Of a stretch of 64,000 bases of DNA, positions 7,413-16,625 are shown piece after piece. Position numbers and translations under genes: made by a program. The number at the start of each line of letters is the position of its first letter. Within the stretch, counting starts at the first letter, position 1. Below the pieces are notes generated by a model. It saw only the letters and a list, made by a program, of their open reading frames with translations, was not told the origin of the DNA and searched no databases. Source of the DNA: Lewinellaceae bacterium. Its GTDB lineage: Bacteria > Bacteroidota > Bacteroidia > Chitinophagales > Saprospiraceae. The stretch spans positions 248,001 through 312,000 of the forward strand of contig JACJYE010000007.1 in assembly GCA_020636255.1 (NCBI GenBank). Direction: 5' to 3'.

Positions 7413-8819
7413 ATGGCGAGAAAGCGCAACCCTGAACTGATCACCAACGTCCATTTTACCGGCTTGGCCGACAAAGGCCAAAGCGTCGGCCGCGATGCGG
7501 AAGGGCGCGTCGTGTTTGCCGAAGGGCCCGTGCCCGGCGACGAAGCCGATGTGCTGGCCATCAAAAAGAAAAAGGGCTTCCTGATAGGGGTTCCGCAACA
7601 CTACCACCGTTTTTCGGAACACCGCACCGAACCGTTTTGCCAGCACTACGACACCTGCGGCGGCTGCCAGTGGCAACACCTGAGCTATGAGGCGCAGGCC
7701 TTGCACAAGCAAAAGGTGGTGGAGGACGCCCTGCTCCGTATCGGCAAAGTGGAAGTAGATGAAATGCTGCCTATCCTCCCTTCTGTAAAAACCCGGTACT
7801 ATCGCAACAAGCTGGAGTTTTCCTTCTCGAACCGCCGCTGGCTGTCGCGAGAGGAAATAGTGAGCGGAGTGTCCAACCTCGAAGATGTGCTGGGCTTCCA
7901 CCGCGCCGGCGCCTTTGATAAGGTCGTGGATATTACCCACTGCTGGTTGCAGGAAGATCCGTCCAACGAACTGCGCAACGGCATTAAACGGATCGCTCTG
8001 GAGCAGGGGCTCTCGTTTCACGACAACCGTGATCATGTGGGCCTGCTACGGCAGGTGATGTTTCGCATCACTACCCTGGGCGAGGTGCTGGTGCTGGCGA
8101 GCTTTTTTAAAAACAACCAGAAAAAGATCCAGGCCTTCCTGGATGCTATACTGGACGCCTACCCGCAGATCACCACGCTCTGTTACTGCATCAATACCAA
8201 GCTCAACGATTATCTGTTCGACCAGGATATGATCACCTATTCGGGAAAGGGGCATGTCGTGGAGCAGCTCGGCCATCTGCGCTTTAAGGTGGGGCCCAAG
8301 TCATTTTTCCAGACCAATACCTACCAGGCCAAAGCTTTGTACGACGTAGCCGCTGATTTTGCCGCCCTTGAAGGCACGGAGAACGTGTACGACCTGTATA
8401 CCGGCATCGGCAGCATCGCCCTCTATCTGGCCCGGAGCTGCCGGCAGGTGGTGGGCATCGAGGAAGTGCCGGAGGCCATAGAGGACGCCCGTGAAAACGC
8501 GGCCCTCAACGGCATTGCCAACGCCACTTTTTACGCCGGGGATGTCAAGGATGTATTATCTCCCGAATTTGCCGGGCGCCACGGCAGGCCGGGCCTGCTG
8601 GTTACCGACCCGCCAAGGGCAGGCATGCACCCCAAAGTAGTGGAATGGCTGCTGCAACTCGAATCGCCCCGCATCGTATACGTAAGCTGTAACCCCGCCA
8701 CGCAGGCGCGCGACCTGCAGCTACTCAGTGAAAAGTACCGCGTTCGGAAAAGCAGGCCGGTAGATATGTTCCCCCATACGCACCATATCGAGAACGTGGC
8801 CCTGCTGGAGCTGCGGTAA
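7413..8819 (+). CDS. rlmD: 23S rRNA (uracil-C5)-methyltransferase RlmD/RumA family
   Basis: 468 aa. An N-terminal TRAM domain (about 1-70) is followed by an iron-sulfur cysteine cluster (CQHYDTCGGCQW plus a later Cys), an S-adenosylmethionine fold (VYDLYTGIGSIALYLARSC), LLVTDPPRAGMHPK and the catalytic YVSCNPATQARDL. The family methylates C5 of a 23S rRNA uridine (U1939 or U747). RlmD and RlmCD cannot be separated here. The gene appears monocistronic, between hypD and an unknown small gene. Confidence 0.88.
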   Translation: MARKRNPELITNVHFTGLADKGQSVGRDAEGRVVFAEGPVPGDEADVLAIKKKKGFLIGVPQHYHRFSEHRTEPFCQHYDTCGGCQWQHLSYEAQALHKQKVVEDALLRIGKVEVDEMLPILPSVKTRYYRNKLEFSFSNRRWLSREEIVSGVSNLEDVLGFHRAGAFDKVVDITHCWLQEDPSNELRNGIKRIALEQGLSFHDNRDHVGLLRQVMFRITTLGEVLVLASFFKNNQKKIQAFLDAILDAYPQITTLCYCINTKLNDYLFDQDMITYSGKGHVVEQLGHLRFKVGPKSFFQTNTYQAKALYDVAADFAALEGTENVYDLYTGIGSIALYLARSCRQVVGIEEVPEAIEDARENAALNGIANATFYAGDVKDVLSPEFAGRHGRPGLLVTDPPRAGMHPKVVEWLLQLESPRIVYVSCNPATQARDLQLLSEKYRVRKSRPVDMFPHTHHIENVALLELR

Positions 8820-8850
8820 AACGATTGCCTTTTTTCCAAAAGGGCCTTAT

Positions 8851-8870
8851 CTTAGAGCTTGTTTGGAGCC
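8851..8870 (+). repeat. Dispersed repeat R2, copy 1
   Basis: CTTAGAGCTTGTTTGGAGCC recurs, with a change near the 3' end, at 60884-60904 (+), 60922-60942 (-) and 60002-60023 (-). Here it lies 25 nt before the ATG of the next gene. Confidence 0.5.
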
Positions 8871-8894
8871 CAACAACTGACAATTACGACGCCA

Positions 8895-9257
8895 ATGAAT
8901 GAGCAATTCGTCCGCTCAAAGTATCAACAACTGGAAGCTGAAATGGCCCCGCATGCCGTTCTGATGGGTAACGCTGCAGATGCCATACTCGACCAGGATA
9001 TTTCATCCTATCCCATTTTTGTGATCCACCAGTTCGACCTGGAGGTCGGCATCCCCATATTGGAGCGCCGGGATAAAGGGCCCAAATGGTCGATCAATGC
9101 CTCTACCCTGGAAGAGCTGGCCACCAAAAAGATCGTGGAGATGGAAAAGGTGGACAGCTTCCGTCAAGTGTATAAAGACCCGCGGCAGTTCCTGTGCCTC
9201 TTCGTGCTCAGCGACCTGGGCGCCAATTTTATTTTTTTACCTCGTGACGGGCATTAA
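8895..9257 (+). CDS. Conserved hypothetical protein, 120 aa
   Basis: I do not recognise the family. The protein is soluble, mixed alpha/beta (MNEQFVRSKYQQLEAEMAPH; YPIFVIHQFDLEVGIPILER) and has no signal peptide or membrane segment. ATG 8895 is preferred over a TTG at 8859 that lies in repeat R2. It precedes the hybrid kinase gene by 60 nt on the same strand and may be cotranscribed with it. Confidence 0.65.
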   Translation: MNEQFVRSKYQQLEAEMAPHAVLMGNAADAILDQDISSYPIFVIHQFDLEVGIPILERRDKGPKWSINASTLEELATKKIVEMEKVDSFRQVYKDPRQFLCLFVLSDLGANFIFLPRDGH

Positions 9258-9317
9258 CCGATTATCCTGATCCCCCCGCTTGTTCACTACCCCGCATAGC
9301 CGATAAATGCAGGTAAG

Positions 9318-11261
9318 ATGCCGGAACCGAATGCCAAACTGAAGCCGTTGTACAATGTTCTGCTGATCGAAGACGACCCGAGTTATGCCCGTCTGGCCAC
9401 TATTATGCTCGAGGAGTCGGGATCGCTGAATTGCAGTATTACCCATTGCCATACACTGGCAGAGGGGATGCAGCAGCTGCTTCAGGGCGCGCATTTTGAG
9501 GCGGTGCTGCTCGACCTTACCCTTCCCGACAGCCAGGGCTTCGATACGCTGAGCCGGCTGCTTACCCATTTTCCCAACCTGAACCTTATCGTGCTTACCG
9601 GCCTGGACGACAAGAACCTGGGGGTGCAGGCCGTCAAATCCGGCGCTCAGGATTTTCTGGTCAAAGGAGCATTCGACGAGAACCAGCTCGCCAAGACGTT
9701 GCACTATTCCATCGAACGGAACAACATTCTCAAACGGCTGGAGGAAATCCAGCGTATAGCGCATATCGGCCATTGGGAATGCAGCCCCAGCGAGCATTAT
9801 TTTCAGGCCTCAGAGGAGGTGTATCACATCTTCGGCCTGCCTTCTTTGCACCCTTTTACCTGCGAAGAACTGCTGCAGCCCGATTGCCCCTTCAACTTTT
9901 TGCTCGGACTTCAGGATCAGGCCTGTGTGGCGGGTAAAGTGGAAAAAGACACCTGGATACGCAGGGGTGACGGTGAGCAGCGCTACATCAGCGTCGTTTG
10001 CTCGGGCAGGAAACTGGACTCCGGCGGGGCCCTGTTCAATGGCATCATCCAGGACATTACCGAGCGCAAGCAGGCCCAGGAGCTAAAAAAGGCAAAGGAT
10101 ATGGCCGAACATACGGCCAAGGTCCGCGAGCAGTTTATCGCCAGCGTAAGCCATGAGATGCGTACCCCTATGAACGCGATACTCGGCATGGCCCATTTGC
10201 TGCGGCAGGCAAACCCCGACGATGAGCAGCTCGGGTATATCCACACGATCCAGCAATCGTCAGAGATCCTGTTGGGCATTATCAACGATATCCTGCAGAT
10301 GTCGGCAATACAGAACGGGCTGCTTCACATAGAGCAGAAGCCCTTCCAGCTGAGCAGCCTGCTGCAGAACCTCTTCGACGTGTTGAAATACAAGGCCAAA
10401 GAGAAGGGCCTCGATTTTACGCTGCAACCTGCTCAGGGCATCCCTGATCTTTTAATGGGCGATGCGCTTCGGCTCAGCCAGGTCCTCTACAACCTGGTAG
10501 GCAACGCCATCAAGTTTACAGATTCGGGTTATGTACAGGTAAACGTGGCCCTGCTGGAGGGCCAGGCCGGCAAGGTGCACTTGTCCTTCACGGTGAAAGA
10601 CAGCGGCATCGGCATCCCCGAAGAGCAGCTGGATGTCATTTTTGAACCCTTTTCCCGCCTGGGGCAAAAAGAGCGCATTTACGAGGGCATCGGCCTGGGG
10701 CTGCCCATTGCCAGAAAACTGGTGGAGGCCCATGGCGGGATAATTGCCGCCAGGAGCCGGCCCGGCGAGGGTGCTGAGTTCTCCTTCAGCCTGTGGTTCG
10801 ATGTTGGCGTGCCCGGCGCCATGGGGCCTGCCGCTCCAGCCGACACCCTCCCTCCCGAAGCTTCCTTCCGCCTGCTTCTGGTAGAAGACCACAAGATGAA
10901 CCAGTTGGTGGCGCGGAAGATACTGGAACGCAAGTGGAAGAACATCGAGATATTCCTGGCGGAGAACGGAGAGCAGGCCATCAAGCTGCTGGAGGGCCTG
11001 CCAGTCGATATCATCCTGATGGATATCCAGATGCCGGTGCGCGACGGCCTGTCCACCGCTCAGTACATCCGGCAGCGGATGGCCGCAGAAATATCCGGTA
11101 TCCCCATCCTCGCCATGACGGCCCATGCCGATAAAACGCAGGCCCACATCCTGAAAGAATACGGTATGAACGATTTCATCCTCAAACCTTTCGAGCCTGA
11201 ACAACTGTTCCAAAAAATACAACAGTACATTAAGCTTTCCCGGCCTGCGTCCAACTCCTGA
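9318..11261 (+). CDS. Hybrid sensor histidine kinase (REC-PAS-HisKA-HATPase-REC)
   Basis: 647 aa, no membrane segment, so cytoplasmic. Order: receiver 1 (about 12-130, EDD near 20 and phospho-Asp66 in LLDLTLPDSQG); PAS domain (about 145-255); HisKA with SVSHEMRTPMNAILGM (His279); HATPase with an N box (LYNLVGNAIKFTDSG) and G boxes (DSGIGIPEEQ; GIGLGLPIARKLVE); receiver 2 (about 515-640, phospho-Asp569 in IILMDIQMPVRDG, Lys in ILKPFEP). It forms a phosphorelay with the Hpt gene 6 nt downstream. The input signal is not evident. Confidence 0.93.
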   Translation: MPEPNAKLKPLYNVLLIEDDPSYARLATIMLEESGSLNCSITHCHTLAEGMQQLLQGAHFEAVLLDLTLPDSQGFDTLSRLLTHFPNLNLIVLTGLDDKNLGVQAVKSGAQDFLVKGAFDENQLAKTLHYSIERNNILKRLEEIQRIAHIGHWECSPSEHYFQASEEVYHIFGLPSLHPFTCEELLQPDCPFNFLLGLQDQACVAGKVEKDTWIRRGDGEQRYISVVCSGRKLDSGGALFNGIIQDITERKQAQELKKAKDMAEHTAKVREQFIASVSHEMRTPMNAILGMAHLLRQANPDDEQLGYIHTIQQSSEILLGIINDILQMSAIQNGLLHIEQKPFQLSSLLQNLFDVLKYKAKEKGLDFTLQPAQGIPDLLMGDALRLSQVLYNLVGNAIKFTDSGYVQVNVALLEGQAGKVHLSFTVKDSGIGIPEEQLDVIFEPFSRLGQKERIYEGIGLGLPIARKLVEAHGGIIAARSRPGEGAEFSFSLWFDVGVPGAMGPAAPADTLPPEASFRLLLVEDHKMNQLVARKILERKWKNIEIFLAENGEQAIKLLEGLPVDIILMDIQMPVRDGLSTAQYIRQRMAAEISGIPILAMTAHADKTQAHILKEYGMNDFILKPFEPEQLFQKIQQYIKLSRPASNS

Positions 11262-11267
11262 CCGCCT

Positions 11268-11627
11268 ATGCCTTACCGCTATATCGACCTGTCGTACCTC
11301 GGCATCATAGCCGGTGAAGATGCTGAAACCCGAAAGCAACTCCTGGCTTTACTGATCGAAGACCTGGAAGAGCAGCTGCCTGCCCTGGGGCAGCTCTTCC
11401 GGCAGCAGGATTGGCCCGCCCTTTTTTCTGTCAGCCACCACCTGAAATCCACCTTTGCCTTTGCGGGTAATGAAGGTATGACGTCCGCCAACCGCCTGAT
11501 CGAACGCCACCTCAGGGAAGCGCCTGATGGCCCGCAGCAGGATTTCATCGCCGCTCAGGTCGAGGCCATGGAATCGCTCCTGCCACAGGTGCTGGCAGAA
11601 CTGCGGCAGGAATACCAAAAAACCTGA
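11268..11627 (+). CDS. Hpt-domain phosphotransfer protein
   Basis: 119 aa helical bundle with the Hpt motif SHHLKSTFAFAGN; His57 (HxLK) is the likely phosphorylated residue. It follows the hybrid kinase by 6 nt and so is probably the shuttle between its C-terminal receiver and another receiver. The family has no catalytic activity. The next gene encodes a receiver-only protein that would be the obvious target but lacks the acceptor Asp. Confidence 0.88.
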   Translation: MPYRYIDLSYLGIIAGEDAETRKQLLALLIEDLEEQLPALGQLFRQQDWPALFSVSHHLKSTFAFAGNEGMTSANRLIERHLREAPDGPQQDFIAAQVEAMESLLPQVLAELRQEYQKT

Positions 11628-11678
11628 TGTGGCGAATATTTTTTATCTTTAGGGCATTCGCAAGCCACCCCCACACTT

Positions 11679-12062
11679 ATGACAGAACTCAAAAAGATCC
11701 TCATCTGCGAAGATGAAGAAATACTGTTGACAGCGCTGAGATTCCGGCTGCAAAAACAGGGTTACGAATTGATCCTGGCTGCAGATGGCAAAGAGGCCAA
11801 AGCTGTGATCGACCACGAACAGCTCGACCTGATCATCACGGAGATCAGCGTGCCGAAAATGTCTGGCCTCGATATCATCCGCTATGTCCGGCAAAATCTG
11901 AGAAACAGTACGCCTATCATCATTATCGCACCGCTGGAAGATGAGGAGGCCATCCTGGAAGCTATGGCCGAAGGAGGCGATGATTTTGTGACCAAACCTT
12001 TCAAGCCGGTGGAACTGGTGCTGCGCATCCGCCGCATCTTCCGCGACCTGGCCCTGGCCTGA
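11679..12062 (+). CDS. Receiver-only response regulator lacking the acceptor aspartate
   Basis: 127 aa single receiver domain. The acidic pocket (CEDEE, residues 10-14) and conserved Lys106 (DDFVTKPFKP) are kept. The phospho-acceptor position reads LIITEISVPKMSG, so Glu55 (codon GAG) replaces Asp, and the switch Thr/Ser after beta-4 is Ala84 (IIIIAPLED). It cannot be phosphorylated in the usual way; Glu may mimic the active state. It is 51 nt downstream of the Hpt gene. Confidence 0.88.
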   Translation: MTELKKILICEDEEILLTALRFRLQKQGYELILAADGKEAKAVIDHEQLDLIITEISVPKMSGLDIIRYVRQNLRNSTPIIIIAPLEDEEAILEAMAEGGDDFVTKPFKPVELVLRIRRIFRDLALA

Positions 12063-12108
12063 GGGGCGGCTTGTACCTGGGCATGCAACGATACCAAATA
12101 CGACCAAA

Positions 12109-12981
12109 ATGAAGGGAATCATCCTGGCCGGCGGCCTCGGCACCCGCCTTTACCCGCTGACGCTGGCAGTGAGCAAGCAACTGATGCCTGTTTACGACAA
12201 ACCCATGATCTACTATCCTCTGTCGACGCTGCTCTCCGCCGGTATTCGCGATATTCTGATCATTTCCACCCCCCACGACCTGCCTAACTTCAGAAAGCTG
12301 CTCGGCGACGGTAGCCAGATCGGCTGCAATTTTTCTTATACGCCGCAGCATGAGGCCAACGGCCTGGCCCAGGCCTTCGTCCTCGGCGAGTCCTTCATCG
12401 GTTCCGACCCCGCCGCCCTTATCCTGGGCGACAATATTTTCTATGGCGCCGGGCTCGATGAAATGTTACAGAGCTGTGTCAGCCCCGACGGAGGTTTCGT
12501 TTTCGCATACTGGGTCGCTGACCCTCAGCGCTATGGCGTTGTGGAATTCGATAAAGCGCTCAATGCCATCTCTATTGAGGAGAAACCGGAAAGGCCGAAA
12601 TCCAACTACGCAGTGCCGGGCCTGTATTTTTACGACAATGAAGTGGTGCAGGTCGCTAAAAACCTTCGCCCCAGCGCCCGCGGAGAGTATGAGATCACGG
12701 ATGTCAATAAGCATTATCTCGCAGCCGGGAAACTGAAAGTGGCCGTCCTGGGCCGTGGCGTCGCCTGGCTCGATACCGGCACCCACAAGTCCCTCATGCA
12801 GGCCGGCCAGTTCATAGAGGTCATCGAAGACCGGCAGGGCCTGAAGATCGGCTGCATCGAAGAGGTGGCCTACCGCAGGGGCTTCATCGATGCGGCCCAA
12901 CTGGAGCGCCTGGCCCACCAATACCTCAAGAGCGGCTATGGCGAATATCTGCTTCATTTGCTGGAACAGGGGGAGCGGTAG
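12109..12981 (+). CDS. rmlA: Glucose-1-phosphate thymidylyltransferase RmlA
   Basis: 290 aa, the usual length. KGIILAGGLGTRLYPLT is the nucleotide-binding signature, followed by SKQLMPVYDKPMIYYPLSTL, ILGDNIFYG and VEFDKALNAISIEEKPERPK. It makes dTDP-glucose from dTTP and glucose-1-phosphate, the first step towards dTDP-rhamnose and related sugars for surface polysaccharide. No rmlB, C or D is adjacent. It is on the same strand as the signalling genes but 46 nt away with no evident functional link. Confidence 0.94.
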   Translation: MKGIILAGGLGTRLYPLTLAVSKQLMPVYDKPMIYYPLSTLLSAGIRDILIISTPHDLPNFRKLLGDGSQIGCNFSYTPQHEANGLAQAFVLGESFIGSDPAALILGDNIFYGAGLDEMLQSCVSPDGGFVFAYWVADPQRYGVVEFDKALNAISIEEKPERPKSNYAVPGLYFYDNEVVQVAKNLRPSARGEYEITDVNKHYLAAGKLKVAVLGRGVAWLDTGTHKSLMQAGQFIEVIEDRQGLKIGCIEEVAYRRGFIDAAQLERLAHQYLKSGYGEYLLHLLEQGER

Positions 12982-13132
12982 GAAGGTTAGCAGGTTGCAG
13001 CGTTGCAGGGCGGCCTTGGCATCCACCCCTGGGATAGTTCAATCAGGTGTGTCGTTGCGGTCTGATATCCAGTCCAACTTTAAACGTGAAACCTGCAACG
13101 TTGAACAGTCTCCCACCCTAAATCAGGATGGG

Positions 13133-13165
13133 CCACCCATCACCCCATCATCCCGTCCGTCTCCA
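13133..13165. repeat. GC-rich short tandem repeat (CCCATCAC type)
   Basis: CACCCATCACCCCATCATCC and flanking bases form a degenerate tandem repeat ending in CCATGCCCTACGC. The same string style and ending recur at 30223-30310; shorter matches lie at 45173-45193 and 61300-61317. It abuts the 3' end of the glycosyltransferase gene. Confidence 0.5.
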
Positions 13166-13169
13166 TGCC

Positions 13170-14237
13170 CTACGCCACACGCCCCAGCAGCGCCCGCACC
13201 GCTGCTTCCAGCCCTTCACCGGTTTTCATGGGCGGAGAAAACCCCCGGTATTGAGGGATTCGGGCCAGCCCCTGAGTAAGGTTGACAGAATGCTGGTGTT
13301 GGAAAGGGCATATTCCCCGGCTCTGCAGATGCATGGCGAGGTACTGCTGTTCAGGCTGGCCCGGGGTGGGGATGAGCAATGCCTTTTTGCCCGTGGCGGC
13401 CAGGTCCATCAGGCTGCTGTAGCCAGATCTGCAGACCACCTGTTTGGAGGCTGTCAGCGCCTGTTGCAGGCCGGCTTGGTTAAGAAAAGAAACCACTTTA
13501 ATGTTGGGCGCCGCCTCAAATTCCTCATAGCTTTCCGTTTTCCCCTGCACCAGCAGCACCCGGTGAGGCAGGAAGCGCAATTGTTGAACCAATACCTGCT
13601 CCAGCCTGCTCCTTTGCGGTTCGGGGCCTGAGAGCAAGGCTAGTACATCATAGGTTGGATCGCACTGCATGGGGGTAAAGCGGGAAAGGATGCCCAGGCA
13701 ACGATAAGGCAGTTGGGCTAATGGCCTGGATAAGGCCCCGGAGAAGCCCTCGGGCTTGTAGTCGGGGAGCCACCACTCTCGGTACTGGCGCATAAAAAAC
13801 TGATTGGCCTTGTTAGCTGCCCACCATGCCGGGAAGGAGGGAACAGCCAGGTTAGACTGGTGGGTAATGAACACGCTGGGCGCCAGTGACGAAAAACAGC
13901 CAAAGCGGTTGTCGGATATGACGGCCCGGACGTTCCGTTGTCGGATGACGGCCTGGAGCAGCTCGTGTTCCTGCCGGATCACCCTCAGCAGTTTGACGGC
14001 CTGGAGGCCCATATTCCAGTACATATTGGCGGTGGGGTAACGGATGTCGTAGGCGGGAAACAGGATGTGTTCGAGGCCGGGGAATTCTGCTTTCAGATAG
14101 GCTGCCGCCCGCCCCGCCGTGGCCAGCACCGGCTCAGCGCCCTGCCGCTGCAATTCACGGATGACAGGCACACAGCGCGTGGCATGGCCTAGCCCCCAAT
14201 CGAGAGGAGTGACGAGTACGCGAGGCGTTGCTAGCAT
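13170..14237 (-). CDS. MurG-like glycosyltransferase (GT28-type fold)
   Basis: 355 aa. The N-terminus PRVLVTPLDWGLGHATRCVP has the Gly-rich GHATR loop of GT-B enzymes related to MurG and other GT28-like transferases. The C-terminal half contains QVVCRSGYSSLMDLAATGKK and LIPTPGQPEQQYLA, the usual UDP-sugar binding region. The acceptor is unknown; glycolipid or exopolysaccharide is plausible, consistent with rmlA nearby. It is convergent with rmlA. Confidence 0.75.
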   Translation of the reverse strand: MLATPRVLVTPLDWGLGHATRCVPVIRELQRQGAEPVLATAGRAAAYLKAEFPGLEHILFPAYDIRYPTANMYWNMGLQAVKLLRVIRQEHELLQAVIRQRNVRAVISDNRFGCFSSLAPSVFITHQSNLAVPSFPAWWAANKANQFFMRQYREWWLPDYKPEGFSGALSRPLAQLPYRCLGILSRFTPMQCDPTYDVLALLSGPEPQRSRLEQVLVQQLRFLPHRVLLVQGKTESYEEFEAAPNIKVVSFLNQAGLQQALTASKQVVCRSGYSSLMDLAATGKKALLIPTPGQPEQQYLAMHLQSRGICPFQHQHSVNLTQGLARIPQYRGFSPPMKTGEGLEAAVRALLGRVA

Positions 14238-14278
14238 GCCATTATTTCTTTATCTTCCGCAAAAAACGAGGAAAAGAT

Positions 14279-14482
14279 ATGAAGAACGCCTGGAAAGCCG
14301 CAATGATCGTTCTGTCCATTTTCCTGCTGGCCAGCTGCAGGGCCTGGGATTGCGGCTGCCCTATGTCGCAAAGCCCGGTGGAACAGCCGGAAGGGCAGGT
14401 TGCAGCCGTAGCCGGCCGAAACACGGCTTGTGTTCCCACGGGCTACGGCCTGGAGCCTGCCGTAAGGCCAAACGTCAATTAA
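14279..14482 (+). CDS. Small lipoprotein, 67 aa
   Basis: It begins MKNAWKAAMIVLSIFLLASC, a signal peptide with lipobox LLASC, so acylated at Cys20. The mature part is short and Cys-rich at its start (RAWDCGCPMS). Function unknown. ATG 14279 follows AGGAAAAGAT; an upstream frame to 14228 adds unlikely residues. Its 3' end overlaps the convergent rng gene by 8 nt. Confidence 0.7.
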   Translation: MKNAWKAAMIVLSIFLLASCRAWDCGCPMSQSPVEQPEGQVAAVAGRNTACVPTGYGLEPAVRPNVN

Positions 14483-16025
14483 GCCTTATCTCGTCGTCGT
14501 TCTCATCGTAAAACCGGTACTTGGTCAGGTGGAAATCCGTATTGGGCAAAATGCGTATCCACTTGAAGTACTTGCGGAACCAATTCATCTGGATACTTGG
14601 CCATCCCTTTTTCAGATACGCTTCGATGAAGGGGTGTGCCAGCAGTTTCACCTTCGATTTGGGCCTCGACTGCAGGATAAAGGTCAGGTCGCGCTCGATC
14701 TCGTCGGCGATGAGGATCGAGGCGTTGATCTTGCCGGTGCCGTTGCAGGTAGGGCATACCTCGGCGGTATTGATCTTCACTTCCGGGCGCACGCGCTGCC
14801 GCGTGATCTGCATCAGTCCGAACTTGCTCAGCGGGAGTATGGTGTGCTGGGCGCGGTCCTTTTTCATAGCCTGGCGCATGGCCTTGAGCAGTTCCCGCTT
14901 GTGCTCGGCCTTTTTCATATCGATGAAGTCCACGATAATGATGCCCCCGATGTCGCGCAGGCGAAGCTGGCGGGCGATCTCCTCGGCGGCTTCCAGGTTG
15001 ACTTTCATCACGGCGTCGTCCTGGTTGCTACTGGCCATTTTATGCCCGCTGTTGACGTCGACGACGTGCATGGCCTCCGTATGTTCGATCACCAGGTAGG
15101 CCCCGCTGGGCATCGTGGCCGTTTTACCGAACGACGCCTTGATCTGTTTGGTGACGCCAAAGGCATCGAAGATGGGGCGGTTGGTGCGGTGCAGGTGCAG
15201 GATCTTCACCTGTTCGGGCGCTATGGACTCGAGGTAGCTCTTGATGTTCTGGAAGAGCTGTTTATCATTAACGACGATGCGGTTGAAGGAATCGCTGAGC
15301 ACATCGCGCAGGATGCTGGACGTTTTGTCGAGCTCGCTGAGGAGCTTCAACGGGGTTTTTGCCTTGTGCAGCTGGCGGAAGATGTCCTCCCATTTTTTCA
15401 TGATCATGGACAGCTCCTCGTGCAGGTCGGCCACTTTTTTCCCTTCGGCCGCAGTTCTGACGATCACCCCGAAGTTTTTCGGGCGAATGCTTTCCACCAG
15501 GGTCTGCAGCCGCTTGCGTTCTTCGGCGTTGGCGATCTTTTTGGAAACGGCCACTACGTTGGAAAAGGGCGTGAGCACCAGGTGGCGCCCCGGAAGGGTA
15601 AGCTCGCAGCTCAGCCGCGGGCCTTTGGTGGAGATAGGCTCTTTCAGGACCTGTACCAGGATGGGCTGTTTCTTGCTGAGCACCTGGTCGATCTTGCCGG
15701 TTTTGATGATGTCGGGCTCCAGTTTGAAATTGTCGAGCAGGTGGGTATTAATGGCACCTGTCATGGAGTCGTTGGTGAACTTCAGGAGCGACCGCAGTTT
15801 GGGGCCAAGGTCGGTGTAATGGAGGAAGGCATCTTTTTTGTGCCCAATGTCGACGAAGGCAGCGTTCAGTCCCGGCATCAGCCGTTTGATCCTGCCCACA
15901 AAAATGTCCCCGACCGTGAAGTTGTTGTTGGTCTTTTGATAGTGTAGTTCGACCAGCTTGGAATCTTCCAGTAGTGCGACCTCAACTTCCGTGGGGGTGG
16001 AATTGATAATAAGTTCTTTTTCCAC
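14475..16025 (-). CDS. rng: Ribonuclease E/G family endoribonuclease
   Basis: 516 aa, RNase G-like in length. An S1 RNA-binding domain (about 36-130; VGDIFVGRIKRLMPGLNAAF, FVDIGHKKDAFLHYTDLG) is followed by the catalytic domain with VVDVNSGHKM, the metal-binding DIGGIIIVDFIDMKKAEH and the zinc-link CPTCNGTGKI. It processes rRNA ends and turns over mRNA. The start is followed upstream by 600 nt without a gene that may include a regulatory leader. The frame is complete and the family match is strong. Confidence 0.94.
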   Translation of the reverse strand: MEKELIINSTPTEVEVALLEDSKLVELHYQKTNNNFTVGDIFVGRIKRLMPGLNAAFVDIGHKKDAFLHYTDLGPKLRSLLKFTNDSMTGAINTHLLDNFKLEPDIIKTGKIDQVLSKKQPILVQVLKEPISTKGPRLSCELTLPGRHLVLTPFSNVVAVSKKIANAEERKRLQTLVESIRPKNFGVIVRTAAEGKKVADLHEELSMIMKKWEDIFRQLHKAKTPLKLLSELDKTSSILRDVLSDSFNRIVVNDKQLFQNIKSYLESIAPEQVKILHLHRTNRPIFDAFGVTKQIKASFGKTATMPSGAYLVIEHTEAMHVVDVNSGHKMASSNQDDAVMKVNLEAAEEIARQLRLRDIGGIIIVDFIDMKKAEHKRELLKAMRQAMKKDRAQHTILPLSKFGLMQITRQRVRPEVKINTAEVCPTCNGTGKINASILIADEIERDLTFILQSRPKSKVKLLAHPFIEAYLKKGWPSIQMNWFRKYFKWIRILPNTDFHLTKYRFYDENDDEIRLN

Positions 16026-16625
16026 GGGACGATTATTTTCTGCCTGGCAGAGACGCGGGAGGGCTTATTCAGCACCCATTGGCCGGACTATGGAATAAAG
16101 CCCGGACAGCCCGGCCCAGAAGCAGGGGATGATCAGCACAGGGCATCGAGGAAAGACAGTCCGCAGCGGGAAAAGGAACCTTGGTTTTCGCACCTTTTGT
16201 AAAGGGCGAAATGGCCGTAGGGTAAAAAGGAAAAAGAGGAAGAAGGATAATTGCCGGCTGAAAAAAGCCTTGATTTTCTTTCTTTGGGATCTTGCGTTTT
16301 CTTTTGGTCTGGCCGAGCTTACGTTATTAGCTACAGCGGGCCTTCCTCTTGCCTTTTTTTCTGGGCCGGCCAGATATTCGCCTGTTTATTACTACACGAT
16401 ATCAATGCCATCAGGCTATACTGGTGAACAGACGGATATCTGAGGCTGACGCATTTTCCTTAAAATGCTGCTAGGGTATAGAAGAGAGGCTCGGGGAACC
16501 TCTCTCTATACCGCAAATATTTTTTCTCGGGCTAAAAGTTTGGCCGGGGCCTTTGGCACGCTGCCATTCGCAGTGGAATGCTTGGCGGGAATACCTGTTC
16601 CCCGACACCCGATGCCGAATGTCAT
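16026..16625. other. 600-nt gene-free region upstream of rng with a strong hairpin
   Basis: No convincing coding frame is seen. A GC-rich part next to rng (16080-16200) gives way to an AT-rich part. It contains a nearly perfect 14-bp hairpin at 16475-16512. The region separates rng from the small basic ribosomal-type peptide gene; both are on the minus strand, so it could be an rng leader or promoter region. Confidence 0.5.
16475..16512. other. Strong hairpin (14 bp, one bulge)
   Basis: GGTATAG-a-AGAGAGG (16475-16489) pairs with CCTCTCT-CTATACC (16499-16512) around a 9-nt loop. On the plus strand a T-rich run follows 7 nt later (16519-16525), so it could end plus-strand transcription, but no plus-strand gene precedes it. 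On the minus strand it lies between the bS22-like gene and rng. Confidence 0.6.

Noticed and set aside
13128..13631. Plus-strand frame of 167 codons after rmlA
   Set aside because: It is the reverse of the glycosyltransferase and starts in a tandem repeat.
16080..16200. Possible RNase P RNA because of a GAGGAAAG-like string near 16150
   Set aside because: The string is followed by an extra AC before GTCCG, and the other universal RNase P elements are not found in the region.
16129..16443. 104-codon plus-strand frame in the rng upstream region
   Set aside because: Low-complexity basic sequence, no recognisable motif and no start context; more likely non-coding.
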